From contig NZ_SJPR01000002.1 of the NCBI RefSeq assembly GCF_007859955.1, forward strand, positions 48,353 through 112,352: 64,000 nucleotides of DNA. The letters run 5' to 3'. This document shows, piece by piece, positions 1 to 8,626 of the stretch. The stretch is from Botrimarina colliarenosi. Its GTDB lineage: Bacteria > Planctomycetota > Planctomycetia > Pirellulales > Lacipirellulaceae. Numbering within the stretch: the stretch's first letter is position 1; each line of letters starts with the position of its first letter. The translations under genes and the position numbers were made by a program. The notes beneath the pieces are model-generated. The model saw nothing but the letters and a program-made list of their open reading frames with translations, ran no database searches and was not told the origin of the DNA.

Positions 1-513
1 CATCTACGCCTCCTGCTACACTCGACATCGGTCGCCTCCTGGCCTTGGTAGGGGTTCGAATCTCACAACTCGATTCCTACCAAGCCGGGGCGGCCTCTCA
101 TATGTGCGCAACTATCCGGACGTTATCTGTGTCGTTGGCAAGAACCAGGAATGCTCGGTTGATGCGCTCACGCAGAGGCGACGGTCACGGACTCGCCTAA
201 TGATTTTGTGCGTTCTGGTTCTTAAACGCTCGAGGCCGCTTCAGGGCCATTTCTTGCGCCGCCTAGATCGCTACTGTGTACGACGGGTTCACTTCGGCAC
301 TGCCGATAGCGATCTTTGCCATTGCCGCAGAGCACCAGATCGAGGGCGTGAAGAGAGTGTCCGATGATGACGCTTGGAGCGATGCCGCGTAGCACCAACG
401 GGCCACGGTAGAGAAATGTGGCGTCGAGCCCCCCTTTGTAAGCTAGCGTTGCGCATCCGGTCCGCTTAGGCAGACTAGCACGTGAAAGTCTCGTCACCGC
501 CGCAGCGACTCTC
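1..513. other. No recognisable gene
   Basis: No reading frame in this stretch has recognisable protein features. A hairpin with a 9-bp stem (44-52 with 76-84, CTTGGTAGG/CCTACCAAG) and a 23-nt loop lies near the left edge. The loop holds a T-arm-like GGTTCGAATC, but the bases around it do not form a tRNA T-stem. The tract sits next to a broken gene and may be decayed sequence. Confidence 0.4.
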
Positions 514-1194
514 ATGCCCGCCGCCCATTTTCTGCGAGCGTTCACCGTCCCCCTCGGCTTCGGCGCGATATCGGCGTTGAATTGGTCGGTCGATCCTTAC
601 GATCAGTACGGCGAGCATGGCCGGCCGCCTCTAACCCTCACCGCCCGCGGCGATAAATCCCTGGGCGTCTCCCAGGCGAGTCCAGCTACTGACGGGCTTG
701 TCATGGGGTCGTCGCGAGTCCTCCTGCTGTCGCGCGCGCAACTGGAGGCGGTAACGGGCGTCGGGTTCTACAATGCCGGCGTTTACTACGGCCGCACCGA
801 AGACTTCTTGGCGCTGGCGCGACGTTTTGAGACGACGCGTGCACGAGCGCCTCGAGTGCTTGTTATCGGCCTCGACATCGACGCGTTTGCCGACCAGATT
901 GGCCCCGACTCCGAGCTGATCCGCACGGCTGCTTTGCGGCGCTAGACACCCGAATGCATCACGCTCAACGACCGGTTGCAGCCAGCAAGGGAACTCTTGT
1001 CGTGGCATCAAACTACCGGCGCGCTCAAGCTTCTCTACGCAGCCGTGCTGTTGTCGATAGCTTGGGTTGCACCCAATGCGTGGCGATTCGACTTCAGGGG
1101 TGGATCGCTTAGCGGCGTCGCCGCTGCTCTGGTGTTCGTTGTTTGTGTGCTGCGTTGCGACTCGGCTAGCCCCTCCCTCTACTTCCGCTTTTGA
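514..1194 (+). pseudogene. Broken SGNH-like membrane protein gene
   Basis: The frame opens with ATG at 514 and encodes an N-terminal hydrophobic stretch, a WSVDPYDQYG segment, a VMGSSRVL motif like the SGNH hydrolase/acyltransferase nucleophile block, and an RVLVIGLDIDAF strand. A TAG at 943-945 interrupts it, but the same frame continues without another stop to 1194 (TPECITLNDRLQPARELLSW, then a membrane helix). Coherent sequence on both sides of the TAG argues for a nonsense mutation. The C-terminal part is short and its composition drifts, so a later frameshift or truncation is also likely. Relatives of this layout are periplasmic polysaccharide-modifying proteins; the exact family is not certain. 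A functional 143-residue fragment or a sequencing error are the alternatives. Confidence 0.55.
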
Positions 1195-1242
1195 CTTGCC
1201 GACTCAGTGCCTGTCCGAATTCCGCGATTCTGACTATCCCCC

Positions 1243-2355
1243 ATGAATCATCGCAACCTACGGATAGCGACGTACTCCTCGCTCAAGGCGAGTTTAAGGG
1301 AAGGGTGGAATCGGCTAGCCGGCCCCAACGTCTTCCGGAGGTTTGAGTGGGCGAAGTGCTGGCTCGACACTTTTGGCTCCGGCTGCGAACCGCACATCGC
1401 GGCCATCCATACCGAATCGGGCGAACTGGTTGGGCTGGCCGCGTTCTGCTTACGACCGATGAGTGCGTCGACCCGCGCGCTGGAGGTTATCGGAGGTGGC
1501 AAGGCCTGCGGTGACGACCTCTCGATCCTCGCGGCCGAGGGCTGGACGGAGGCGGTTGGCCAACTAATCGCCGATTGGTTGATCGACGACCGTGCTGCGG
1601 GACGCTGGGACGAGATGTGGCTTTCGGGCGTCACCGATGGCGATCAAAGCGTCGCCGTCCTCTTCGATCATCTGAAAAAGTCGTCACTCGGAATGCTGCG
1701 AGTAATCGATCAATCGCGATGGGTGTGCCGGCTGCCTTCAAGCCTTGACGGGTACTTCCTGGGCCTCGGCAAGAGCTCACGTCGCCTCGCTCGCCACGTC
1801 TTGAAACGGCTCGACGGCGACCCGCAAACGTATACGCTTGAGATTGCTTATGACGAGGCGACCCGAAAAGAGCGTCTTGCCGAAACCGAGCGGTTGCACG
1901 AGCTCCGCTGGGAATCGTTGGAAGGGGGCGGGTGCTTCTCGCACCGGCACTTTGCGCCGTTCATTGACAGCGTCACCGGTCAGTGGCTGAGCGAAGGGTT
2001 GCTGCGACTCGCCGTCTTGAAAATCGACGGGGAACCAGCGGCCGCGGCGATTGGCGTTCTTTGTAAGGGAGTGCTGTCGATCTATCTCACCGGGCGTGAC
2101 CCGCGTTTCGACACCCTCCATGCCGGCTGGATGCTCAACTTCTCCTTGGTGCGGATGGCGATCGAGGCGGGCGCCCACACCCTCGACATGCTCCGTGGTG
2201 ACGAGGACTACAAGCACCGTCTAGGAGGCCGCCCAATACCGCAGGCAAGCTACTTTATGCCAGGTCACGGATTGCGGAATCAAATTCGCGGTCTCTCCTA
2301 CTCTAGTTGCGAGAAGCTCCGTCAGTGGCGTCGGCAGCTACGTTCACCGATCTAA
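1243..2355 (+). CDS. CelD/BcsL-family GNAT acetyltransferase
   Basis: The 370-residue product has the layout of the CelD/BcsL acetyltransferase family (double GNAT fold, Acetyltransf_6 type). The N-terminal half reads FRRFEWAKCWLDTFG, then strands ending in GLAAFCLRPM; the second half has ETERLHELRWESLEGGG, then EPAAAAIGVLCKGVLSIYLTGRDPRF and a C-terminal LDMLRGDEDYKHRLGG block that is typical of the family. No signal peptide is visible, so it should be cytoplasmic. Members acylate sugars or lipids in exopolysaccharide or cell-wall biosynthesis; the substrate here cannot be read. It stands alone, after a broken SGNH-type gene and convergent with the sensor kinase gene. The ATG at 1243 is the first start. 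Confidence 0.8.
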   Translation: MNHRNLRIATYSSLKASLREGWNRLAGPNVFRRFEWAKCWLDTFGSGCEPHIAAIHTESGELVGLAAFCLRPMSASTRALEVIGGGKACGDDLSILAAEGWTEAVGQLIADWLIDDRAAGRWDEMWLSGVTDGDQSVAVLFDHLKKSSLGMLRVIDQSRWVCRLPSSLDGYFLGLGKSSRRLARHVLKRLDGDPQTYTLEIAYDEATRKERLAETERLHELRWESLEGGGCFSHRHFAPFIDSVTGQWLSEGLLRLAVLKIDGEPAAAAIGVLCKGVLSIYLTGRDPRFDTLHAGWMLNFSLVRMAIEAGAHTLDMLRGDEDYKHRLGGRPIPQASYFMPGHGLRNQIRGLSYSSCEKLRQWRRQLRSPI

Positions 2356-2487
2356 CGGAAGTCAGCGACGGCGGAAACACCGTAATCGCCGCCCTTGCGA
2401 CCGTCCCGGTTCGAACCATAGCGACCCCGCAACATCCATCGACGTTGTCACTCGAAGCACCTGCTAAAAGCACTGCTCGGCGGGGCC

Positions 2488-4692
2488 TCAATTCTTCGAT
2501 GGCATTGAGGCGCTCGCCCGTAATTTCGACAACAGATCGTCGAACTCGGACCAGATATCTGCCGGCAACACGCTTAATTCGGTATCGTGCCGCGACGCTG
2601 CGGACTCTAGCTTTTGCACAGAATTGAGCAGTTCGGCCGCGTCGAAGTACGGCAGTTGGCCGAGAAGTTTGTGCGACAGCACACCGGTCTTTCCACGGTC
2701 ACCGGCGTCGACGGCAACCTTCAGTTCGTGAATGAGAGCTGGCGCCGTTGCGAGGAAGACTTCGGTGAGTTCGGCGAGTAAGTCGGGATCTATATCCTCG
2801 ATCCGGCGGATACCTGCCGCTTGAAAGGTGAAGTCGTCGAGCGTCGCAAGCAGAACCTCTCGGCGTATCGGCTTCGTCAAATAAGCGTCGAACGTCAATG
2901 CGTGAGACGACGCGATGGTGGGTTCGGCGTAGGCCGTCAGGCAGACCATCGGGGGCGGACCTTCACCCGCCGCAAGCGAAATCTTCCGAAGATGATTGGC
3001 GGTCTCTGCGCCATCAATCCCGGGCAGTTGAAGGTCGATGATGACGGCGTCGAACCGGTCGAGCATGTAAGCCTCGCAGGCGGACTCGCCATCGTCGGTC
3101 AGTGTGACTCGATGCCCCGCCTTCTCCAAAGACTTCCGCAGCAGGACCTGGTTCACCTCTGTGTCTTCAACGACCAGAAGGTTGAGAGGTCGGGATGGCG
3201 AACTGGGGTTCTGACTAGGCGAACGGATGACTTTCGCGGGCGCAATTGGCAGGGTCACTGCGAAGGTCACACGGGTGCCGTGATTGAGCTCGCTCTTCAG
3301 TTGGATTTCGCCCCCCATGGCGTCGATGATGCGGCGACAGATGGCGAGCCCCAATCCCGCACCGCCACTCCGCGAACCGTCAGCGGTTTCGACCTGGGTA
3401 AATGTCTCGAAGATTCGTTCTCGATCCACTTCGGCAATCCCGATCCCCGAGTCAATGACTTCATACGTCAGTCGGAACGAATGCGTGTCGATGGGCGTCC
3501 CGCTGCAACGGATTTCAACTCCACCCCGGGCGGTCGCTTTGATCGCATTGCTGGTGAGGTTGAGCAGTACCTGGACGAGTCGCTCTTGGTCGCCGAGCAG
3601 AAGGGGTGGCGGGACTTCGGGTTCAATTGATTGGAGCGTGATCTGATTGTCTTCGGCAGCCCGGCTCATCAGTCGAATCGTTCGCGAGACCGGTGAGAGC
3701 GGGTCGAAGGTGTCGATCTTTAGCGTCAACCGATCGGCGTCAATTCTCGCGATATCGATGAGGTCGTTTAGTAGACCAAGCAAACACTCGCCGGCCTCCT
3801 CGACGATCGCTAGGTAGTTGTCTCGTTCCACGCTGTCGTCGGTTCCTCGGGCGAGCTCCGTCATGCCCAGGACAGCGGTCATCGGGGTGCGTAACTCGTG
3901 GCTCACATTCGCCAAGAATCGGGTCTTCGCCGTGCTCGCCCGCTCGGCCTGCTCCTTTGCGGCTTGCAGACGCTGCGACAGGGAAGCGAGCCGTTCGACG
4001 GTCCGCTCGATCCGGTTGACCGCCGGCCGGAAGACGATCAGGCCCTCTGCCAAGAGAACGAGAAGGGTCAACGCGAGGATCGCGTACTCGAGCCGGCGTA
4101 GTTGGGAGACTCGCCGCTCCGCCTCCGCGACAAACTGGGTGACGATGGCGTCCATCCCCGACAGGAACTCGCGTTCGTGCTCTTGGATCGTGGCGACCGC
4201 GGCTGACCTCGCCAAGGTGTCCGAGTCGCCGATCAGTTCTTCGGCGGCCTCCCGCATCAAGTTGTAGTGCGGTTCAATCTTGGCGAAGAGTCGCTCGATC
4301 TCGGCGCTCGAATTACCGGGGAGGCCAACCGACTTGTCGCCGTGCTGCAAGGCGAGATGACTGTCAGACCACTCTCCCAGCGTTTCGGATAACTCTTCTT
4401 GCGTGTGGGGGTCGTCCGCGAACGCGGACATCGTTAAGTCTCGTGAGTCGATGCGGAGGGCCGCCTTGGCGAGCCGCTGGCTGAGCATCCGTTGACGGCC
4501 GGCGACATTGATCACACGGGAGTCACTCTCTCCGGCGCCGAGTTGCCATTGGATGAGCCACTGGGCCCCCAGAGAAAGAAGGGCGACGGTGCTCAGCGCC
4601 AGAATGTAGAGCCGCGTTAGTCGACGGCCTGCATTCGTGACCACCGAATCGCTCTCGGACGCTGCGCCATCGCTGAAATTCGGCACGCTCAC
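2488..4692 (-). CDS. Hybrid sensor histidine kinase, NarX/PilJ-like sensor
   Basis: The 734-residue membrane kinase has a helix at about 28-49, a periplasmic helical sensor, a second helix at about 200-222, then HisKA with phospho-acceptor His265 in VSHELRTP, a HATPase domain (N-box near 376, GLGLAI near 450), a receiver (VVEDTEVNQ near 507, phospho-Asp in VIIDLQLPG near 551) and an HPt-like domain with His674 in HKLLGQ. Directly after the first helix, INVAGRQRMLSQRLAKA matches the PilJ-type N-terminal sensor, which is related to the P-box that binds nitrate in NarX/NarQ. Start is GTG at 4692, nine bases after the regulator stop, so both form an operon. Its place beside nitrate genes suggests nitrate or nitrite sensing; that ligand is inferred. 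Confidence 0.88.
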   Translation of the reverse strand: MSVPNFSDGAASESDSVVTNAGRRLTRLYILALSTVALLSLGAQWLIQWQLGAGESDSRVINVAGRQRMLSQRLAKAALRIDSRDLTMSAFADDPHTQEELSETLGEWSDSHLALQHGDKSVGLPGNSSAEIERLFAKIEPHYNLMREAAEELIGDSDTLARSAAVATIQEHEREFLSGMDAIVTQFVAEAERRVSQLRRLEYAILALTLLVLLAEGLIVFRPAVNRIERTVERLASLSQRLQAAKEQAERASTAKTRFLANVSHELRTPMTAVLGMTELARGTDDSVERDNYLAIVEEAGECLLGLLNDLIDIARIDADRLTLKIDTFDPLSPVSRTIRLMSRAAEDNQITLQSIEPEVPPPLLLGDQERLVQVLLNLTSNAIKATARGGVEIRCSGTPIDTHSFRLTYEVIDSGIGIAEVDRERIFETFTQVETADGSRSGGAGLGLAICRRIIDAMGGEIQLKSELNHGTRVTFAVTLPIAPAKVIRSPSQNPSSPSRPLNLLVVEDTEVNQVLLRKSLEKAGHRVTLTDDGESACEAYMLDRFDAVIIDLQLPGIDGAETANHLRKISLAAGEGPPPMVCLTAYAEPTIASSHALTFDAYLTKPIRREVLLATLDDFTFQAAGIRRIEDIDPDLLAELTEVFLATAPALIHELKVAVDAGDRGKTGVLSHKLLGQLPYFDAAELLNSVQKLESAASRHDTELSVLPADIWSEFDDLLSKLRASASMPSKN

Positions 4693-4701
4693 CTGGTGGG
4701 A

Positions 4702-6201
4702 TCACTCTTCGCGGGGTTTAGCAGTCATGCCGTGGAGCCGGAGTTTCTTCCGCAGACTCGCCCGGGTGATCCCCAGAGAGCGGGCGGCCTGCGCCTGGTT
4801 GCCGCGCGTGTAGCGAAGGATACGCATAAAGAGATTGCGTTCGGTCTCGGCAATCGCATCCGCGTAAAGCGTGTCCGAGCCGGCTTCGACGCGCATATCG
4901 ACGAACGACGCCCAATCGGTGACGTACCGCGACGCTCCAGGCCTCTCTGCGGTTGGCACCGCCGATTGGCCCGATACGGCTTGGAGTAGCTCGTTGGGCA
5001 GAAGGATGTTTCCCTTTTGCTCGATCAACGCGCGCTTCAACACACTTTCCAGCTCGTCAATATTCCCGGGCCAGAGGTGCGAAGCGAGGGCCTGCATCGC
5101 TTCGTCGGAAACATGCGGGTCTTTTACACCGAAGGCAGCGGCGATTGGCTGCAGCTTCTTCACGCTGCATTCAACCAACAGGCGCAGGTCACCGTGGCGT
5201 TGGCGCACCGGCGGTAACGCAATGACAAACGACGAGAGCGTGTAGTAGAAGTCGGAACGAAACTCGCCGGCGCGAGCCTTGATCTCGAGGTCTTCGGTAG
5301 TGATCGCGATCAACCGGCAGCTAAAGGGGCGGCGATGCCCGTCCCCGGACTCGTAGTAGCCGTCGCGGACCGCGCTGAGCAGTTTCGCTTGTAACCCGAG
5401 CGAGGCGGCGCCGATCTCTTGAAGGACGAGCGTACCAGAGGCCGCCTCCGCGGCCCGCCCGCCCCCCGAGTCGTCGGGCGTCTCCACCCTGCCGAACAAT
5501 TCTTCGTCGAGCCGGCGTTCGCTCATTCCCCGGCAGTGAACCTTGACGAAGGGACCCATCGCGCGGTGGCTATGGGCGTGGATCTCGCGGGCGACCGACT
5601 CCTTGCCGGTCCCGTGCTCTCCGCTGATGAGCACGGCGATCTCTTGGCGGGCGACTTTGCCGATCGACTTGAAGACCGTTTGCATCGCGGAGCAGTCGCC
5701 GATGAGTCCCGCCGGTTGAGACGGAATCGCCGGGCCTGGAAGCGGCGGCCAGATCGCCTTCTCGACGCCGGCTGCGACTTTCGCCCGCTCCAAGGTGACG
5801 GTTCTCAACGCCAACGCCCGCTCGATCTGCAGCCGCAACTTGGGAGGGTCGAGTGGCTTGGGAAGATAGTCGAACGCACAGAGCTTCATCGCTTCGATCG
5901 CCGCCCCCCCGGTGCCGCGTGCGGTCACAAACAGGATCGGCACGTTGGGCGCCAGGAGGTGGATCTCTGACAGGGCCCCGAGCCCCAGGCCGTCGGGAAG
6001 GACGTTGTCGAGGATGACGACATCGGGCCGACGTTCGGTAACCGCGGCGATGCCAGTGGCCCCGTCCCCCGCCGTGAAGAGGCGGTGACGGAGTCCTTCT
6101 AGGGCTCGGCGAACAACTACCGAGACGAGAGGATCGTCGTCGATGACGAGGACGACGGGACCGTCCGGCATCGTTACTTGAGATGTAACATCAGCTACCA
6201 C
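4702..6201 (-). CDS. NtrC-like response regulator with degenerate AAA+ domain
   Basis: The 499-residue protein has an intact receiver (VLVIDDDP, phospho-Asp in VVILDNVLPDG, VTARG, DYLPKPLDP), a sigma-54-activator-type AAA+ domain and a Fis-type helix-turn-helix at the C-terminus (NQAQAARSLGITRASLRKKL). Walker A is near normal (GEHGTGKES). The GAFTGA sigma-54 loop is missing: ELFGRVETPDDSGGG stands where ELFGHEKGAFTGA is expected. Walker B reads LVLQEIG instead of LFLDEIG, and the arginine finger site reads FRSDFYYTL instead of FREDLYYRL. It may therefore bind DNA without driving sigma-54 open complexes. The start is GTG at 6201; an ATG at 6171 (MPDGPVVLVIDDD) is an equally good choice. It heads the operon with the kinase. 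Confidence 0.88.
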   Translation of the reverse strand: MVADVTSQVTMPDGPVVLVIDDDPLVSVVVRRALEGLRHRLFTAGDGATGIAAVTERRPDVVILDNVLPDGLGLGALSEIHLLAPNVPILFVTARGTGGAAIEAMKLCAFDYLPKPLDPPKLRLQIERALALRTVTLERAKVAAGVEKAIWPPLPGPAIPSQPAGLIGDCSAMQTVFKSIGKVARQEIAVLISGEHGTGKESVAREIHAHSHRAMGPFVKVHCRGMSERRLDEELFGRVETPDDSGGGRAAEAASGTLVLQEIGAASLGLQAKLLSAVRDGYYESGDGHRRPFSCRLIAITTEDLEIKARAGEFRSDFYYTLSSFVIALPPVRQRHGDLRLLVECSVKKLQPIAAAFGVKDPHVSDEAMQALASHLWPGNIDELESVLKRALIEQKGNILLPNELLQAVSGQSAVPTAERPGASRYVTDWASFVDMRVEAGSDTLYADAIAETERNLFMRILRYTRGNQAQAARSLGITRASLRKKLRLHGMTAKPREE

Positions 6202-6275
6202 GGACGCTTCTTATTGTCGTTGGCTTGCGATTCGGGGGAGGTCGGTGAGCGTCTACGGCCCGTGCAGTCGATGCG

Positions 6276-6291
6276 TGCAACTCCCGCGCCT
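6276..6291 (-). promoter_or_regulatory. Sigma-54-like promoter for the two-component operon
   Basis: On the minus strand the site reads AGGCGCGGGAGTTGCA. It keeps the GG-N10-GC spacing and fits TGGCACG-N4-TTGCW at 10 of 12 defined positions, with a perfect TTGCA -12 box. The -12 GC lies 75 bp upstream of the GTG start at 6201. It was found by eye; transcription is not shown. Confidence 0.45.
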
Positions 6292-6333
6292 CCCCGACAA
6301 GTCGAGCACACTTTGGATGCCCGGATCCCTAAA

Positions 6334-6357
6334 ACGGAGGGCTTTAGTAGCCTCCGT
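6334..6357 (-). other. Leader hairpin upstream of the regulator
   Basis: ACGGAGG (6334-6340) pairs with CCTCCGT (6351-6357); the pairing extends by two pairs across a one-base bulge, leaving a five-base loop. On the minus strand the stem is followed by TTTT, which resembles a weak intrinsic terminator. It lies upstream of the sigma-54-like element, so it could also end upstream minus-strand transcription or be a protein-binding dyad. Confidence 0.3.
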
Positions 6358-6468
6358 AAGAATATCCGATGGCGTGACGCCGCCGGCAAGTGAGTCCGCT
6401 GCTCGGTTTTTAGGCGGTTATCGCGAGGAAAACGCCTCGGAGGGTGCAATCGACGCTGGATGACCTGG

Positions 6469-6531
6469 TGGCTTCGTTTTTACCACACCATAACCCATTG
6501 TGCGGTAAATACTTATGGCGATGTGAAGCCA
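6469..6531. other. Nested stem structure upstream of the porin
   Basis: Two coaxial inverted repeats nest here. TGGCTTC (6469-6475) pairs with GAAGCCA (6525-6531); inside, TTTACC (6479-6484) pairs with GGTAAA (6504-6509), extended by CAC/GTG across one mismatch. It lies upstream of the proposed porin promoter, so it may be a DNA-level site or belong to another transcript. It matches no riboswitch class I recognise. Confidence 0.3.
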
Positions 6532-6650
6532 TTCCGGCGGAAGTGCTTTTGGTAAGTACGTGTCCTCCTATACGTCGAAGAGGGGTAAGGCGGGCAAGAG
6601 GCGGGATTTGCGTGACGTCACACGCTAATGCCTCGTCGCAGCCAAGTATG

Positions 6651-6665
6651 TGGCCCCCATTTGGC
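6651..6665 (+). promoter_or_regulatory. Sigma-54-like promoter for the porin
   Basis: TGGCCCCCATTTGGC has the GG-N10-GC spacing and matches the sigma-54 consensus at about 8 of 12 positions. The -12 GC is 76 bp upstream of the porin ATG, nearly the same spacing as at the regulator (75) and at nrtA (70). The match alone is moderate; the shared arrangement raises it. Confidence 0.35.
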
Positions 6666-6740
6666 GAGACAACCCGCGCGTGGCGCCAAGGACCCGGTGC
6701 CTTCCCTCCAGGCTCATGGACACGAAGAGCGAGAACAACG

Positions 6741-8372
6741 ATGCGAGTAATCTTATGTACCGCTCTGGGAACGGCCCTCGCTTTTAGCTGGGGCGCCACC
6801 GGGGCGGATGCTCAAGAGAGCCTCTTCATGCCGAACGGCTATGGAGTCTCTTCTCCCGCCGTGATGACCCATTCCGAGAGTGACTCGGAATGGGTGTCGT
6901 TCTGCTGCGAAGCCGAAGAGCCTGCCTGTGATTGCCCCTCCTGTGACGCGAGCGCCGATGGGTGTGGTGACGAGATCGGTTGTGGCAGTGGAGTCGGTTG
7001 CGGTTGCCCCGCCTGTGTCGCCGCTAAAAAAGGGGCGGCGAAGGGCAACCGCTGCGCTCAGTCGCACGCCGGTGTCTTCTACGCCAACGACTTTAGCTAC
7101 TTGAAGGACCCCAAGTACCAAGGCTGCTGCCTCGGCGACGGTCTAAAGCTAATGCCTGTCGGCAACTGCGGCCGCTTCGGGACGCTAGACATTGGTGGTC
7201 AGTACCGGCTGCGGTACCACCACGAGCGGGGCATGGGCCGGTCTTCGACGACCGCTCCTCCTAATCAGGGTTTCCTCGACACCGACAACGATTTTCTGTT
7301 GTCGCGACTTCGCTTGTACGGCAACTGGAAAGTAAATGACAACGTTCGCGTCTTTGTCGAAGGGATCGCCGCCGACGTGTCGGCGAATGACACCTACAAC
7401 CCACGGGCGATCGACGAGAACTACGCCGATCTTCTCAACGCCTTCTTCGATGCCAAGCTGACCGACGAGTTCACGCTTCGAGTCGGACGGCAAGAGCTTC
7501 TCTTCGGCGCCCAACGGACCGTCTCACCGCTCGACTGGGCGAACACCCGTCGGACCTTCGAGGGTATCCGCGGCCTCTACAAGAGCGGTGACTGGACGAT
7601 CGACGGCTTCTACACCAATTTCGTGCCCGTCGTGCCGGACAAGTTCGACGAGGCCGACTACGACCAGTCGTTCTACGGCGTTTACTCGACCTACGCAGGC
7701 TACGAGAAGGCGACGTTCGACTTCTACTACCTCGGCTACGACAACCAGACCGTCGGCGCTCCGGTGGCGACCGACTTCTCGCTGCACACGTTCGGTTCGC
7801 GAGTCTGGGGAACCGCAGGCGACGGGTGGCTCTACGAGGTTGAAGGCGCGTACCAGGGCGGGCGGCAGAGCGGTCTGGGCCTCGACCAGAGCGCCGGCTT
7901 CATCACCACCGGCCTTGGCCACAAGCTCGACAACATGGCTTGGGACCCGACGTTGTGGTTCTACTTCGATTACGCCTCCGGCGACCACGGTGACGGCTCG
8001 TACAACCGCTATAACCAACTGTTCCCGCTGGCCCACAAGTATCTTGGCTTTATCGACGCGGCGGCGCGTTCGAACATTATCTCGCCGAACGTGCTGCTGA
8101 CCATGAAGCCGCAGGCGAAGTGGGACCTGCTCATGTGGTACTACTACCTCGGCACCGACTCGGCGACGGACGTTGTTCCTGGCGTCGGCTTCGCCGGAGC
8201 GCAGAACACGACCAGCACCGACTTTGGCAATGAACTTGACCTTATCGCCAAGTACAGCATGACGGCGCGTTCGAATATCCTGTTTGGCTGCAGCCATCTG
8301 TGGGCGGGTAGCAAGATTATCGGAACGACTGACCCCGACTTCTTCTACACGCAGTGGGAACTCAACTTCTGA
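6741..8372 (+). CDS. Alginate-export-family outer-membrane porin
   Basis: The 543-residue protein starts at the ATG at 6741, which opens a clear signal peptide (MRVILCTALGTALAFSWG, cleavage near ADAQ). A cysteine-rich stretch follows (SFCCEAEEPACDCPSC and CGSGVGCGCPAC, about residues 50-95), then a beta-barrel of the Alginate_exp type with the family-typical VGRQELLFGAQRTVSPLDWA. The C-terminal residue is Phe (TQWELNF), as expected for BAM-assembled barrels. It lies between a nitrate-type two-component system and nrfHA, so it may pass nitrate or nitrite; the substrate is inferred from position only. A terminator follows, so it is probably its own transcript. The role of the Cys-rich segment is unknown. 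Confidence 0.8.
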   Translation: MRVILCTALGTALAFSWGATGADAQESLFMPNGYGVSSPAVMTHSESDSEWVSFCCEAEEPACDCPSCDASADGCGDEIGCGSGVGCGCPACVAAKKGAAKGNRCAQSHAGVFYANDFSYLKDPKYQGCCLGDGLKLMPVGNCGRFGTLDIGGQYRLRYHHERGMGRSSTTAPPNQGFLDTDNDFLLSRLRLYGNWKVNDNVRVFVEGIAADVSANDTYNPRAIDENYADLLNAFFDAKLTDEFTLRVGRQELLFGAQRTVSPLDWANTRRTFEGIRGLYKSGDWTIDGFYTNFVPVVPDKFDEADYDQSFYGVYSTYAGYEKATFDFYYLGYDNQTVGAPVATDFSLHTFGSRVWGTAGDGWLYEVEGAYQGGRQSGLGLDQSAGFITTGLGHKLDNMAWDPTLWFYFDYASGDHGDGSYNRYNQLFPLAHKYLGFIDAAARSNIISPNVLLTMKPQAKWDLLMWYYYLGTDSATDVVPGVGFAGAQNTTSTDFGNELDLIAKYSMTARSNILFGCSHLWAGSKIIGTTDPDFFYTQWELNF

Positions 8373-8421
8373 GATTGCAGCCAGGCTTCTACGGGGATTG
8401 TTGGATCCCCCTTCGCTCTGC

Positions 8422-8463
8422 AAACGCGGGTCCGTTCTCTTCGAGGGCGGCCCGCGTTTTTTT
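8422..8463 (+). terminator. Intrinsic terminator after the porin
   Basis: AAACGCGGG (8422-8430) pairs perfectly with CCCGCGTTT (8451-8459), followed by a continuing T-run to 8463. It lies 50 bp after the porin stop codon. Confidence 0.85.
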
Positions 8464-8611
8464 GACGCGGCTCCCTCGTATTGCGAGGTGGGCAGCAAGC
8501 TTCCCGCAAAACGAGCGGAATGTGACCAAGGACGCTCGACATCGCCACCTGCCTTGCTACATTCGGAACGTCTAATCGAAGTTGGCTGAACCGATCGTAC
8601 AAGCCGGTCTA

Positions 8612-8626
8612 ACAAGACTGTCTTGT
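8612..8626. promoter_or_regulatory. Perfect palindrome in the nrfH leader
   Basis: ACAAGAC-T-GTCTTGT is a perfect 15-bp dyad. A further GTACAAG at 8597-8603 mirrors CTTGTAC at 8622-8628, so two interleaved inverted repeats share the right arm. The dyad overlaps the earliest possible nrfH start (TTG 8623) and lies 32 bp before the preferred start, as expected for an operator or leader hairpin. No binding protein is identified. Confidence 0.45.

Larger units (their letters stand above)
6202..6740. other. Divergent regulatory region between regulator and porin
   Basis: This 539-bp gap separates the minus-strand regulator operon from the plus-strand porin. It holds sigma-54-like elements in both directions, two hairpin-forming segments listed separately, and a perfect 10-bp palindrome GTGACGTCAC at 6612-6621, about 30 bp upstream of the porin -24 element. 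An in-frame extension of the porin reading frame back to 6444 lacks protein character and is treated as non-coding. Confidence 0.5.

Noticed and set aside
44-84. tRNA-like hairpin with GGTTCGAATC
   Set aside because: The T-stem does not pair beyond three bases, no acceptor stem or anticodon arm fits, and no CCA end is present.
442-457. 16-mer GCTAGCGTTGCGCATC also present at 32470-32485
   Set aside because: One shared 16-mer in 64 kb has a chance probability near one half, and the flanks do not match.
6444-6740. N-terminal extension of the porin frame
   Set aside because: The segment is Arg/Pro-rich without structure and lies before a perfect signal peptide starting at 6741.
8402-8418. Sigma-54-like GG-N10-GC hit before nrfH
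   Set aside because: It lies upstream of the porin terminator, so transcription from it would be stopped before nrfH, and the -12 box is poor.
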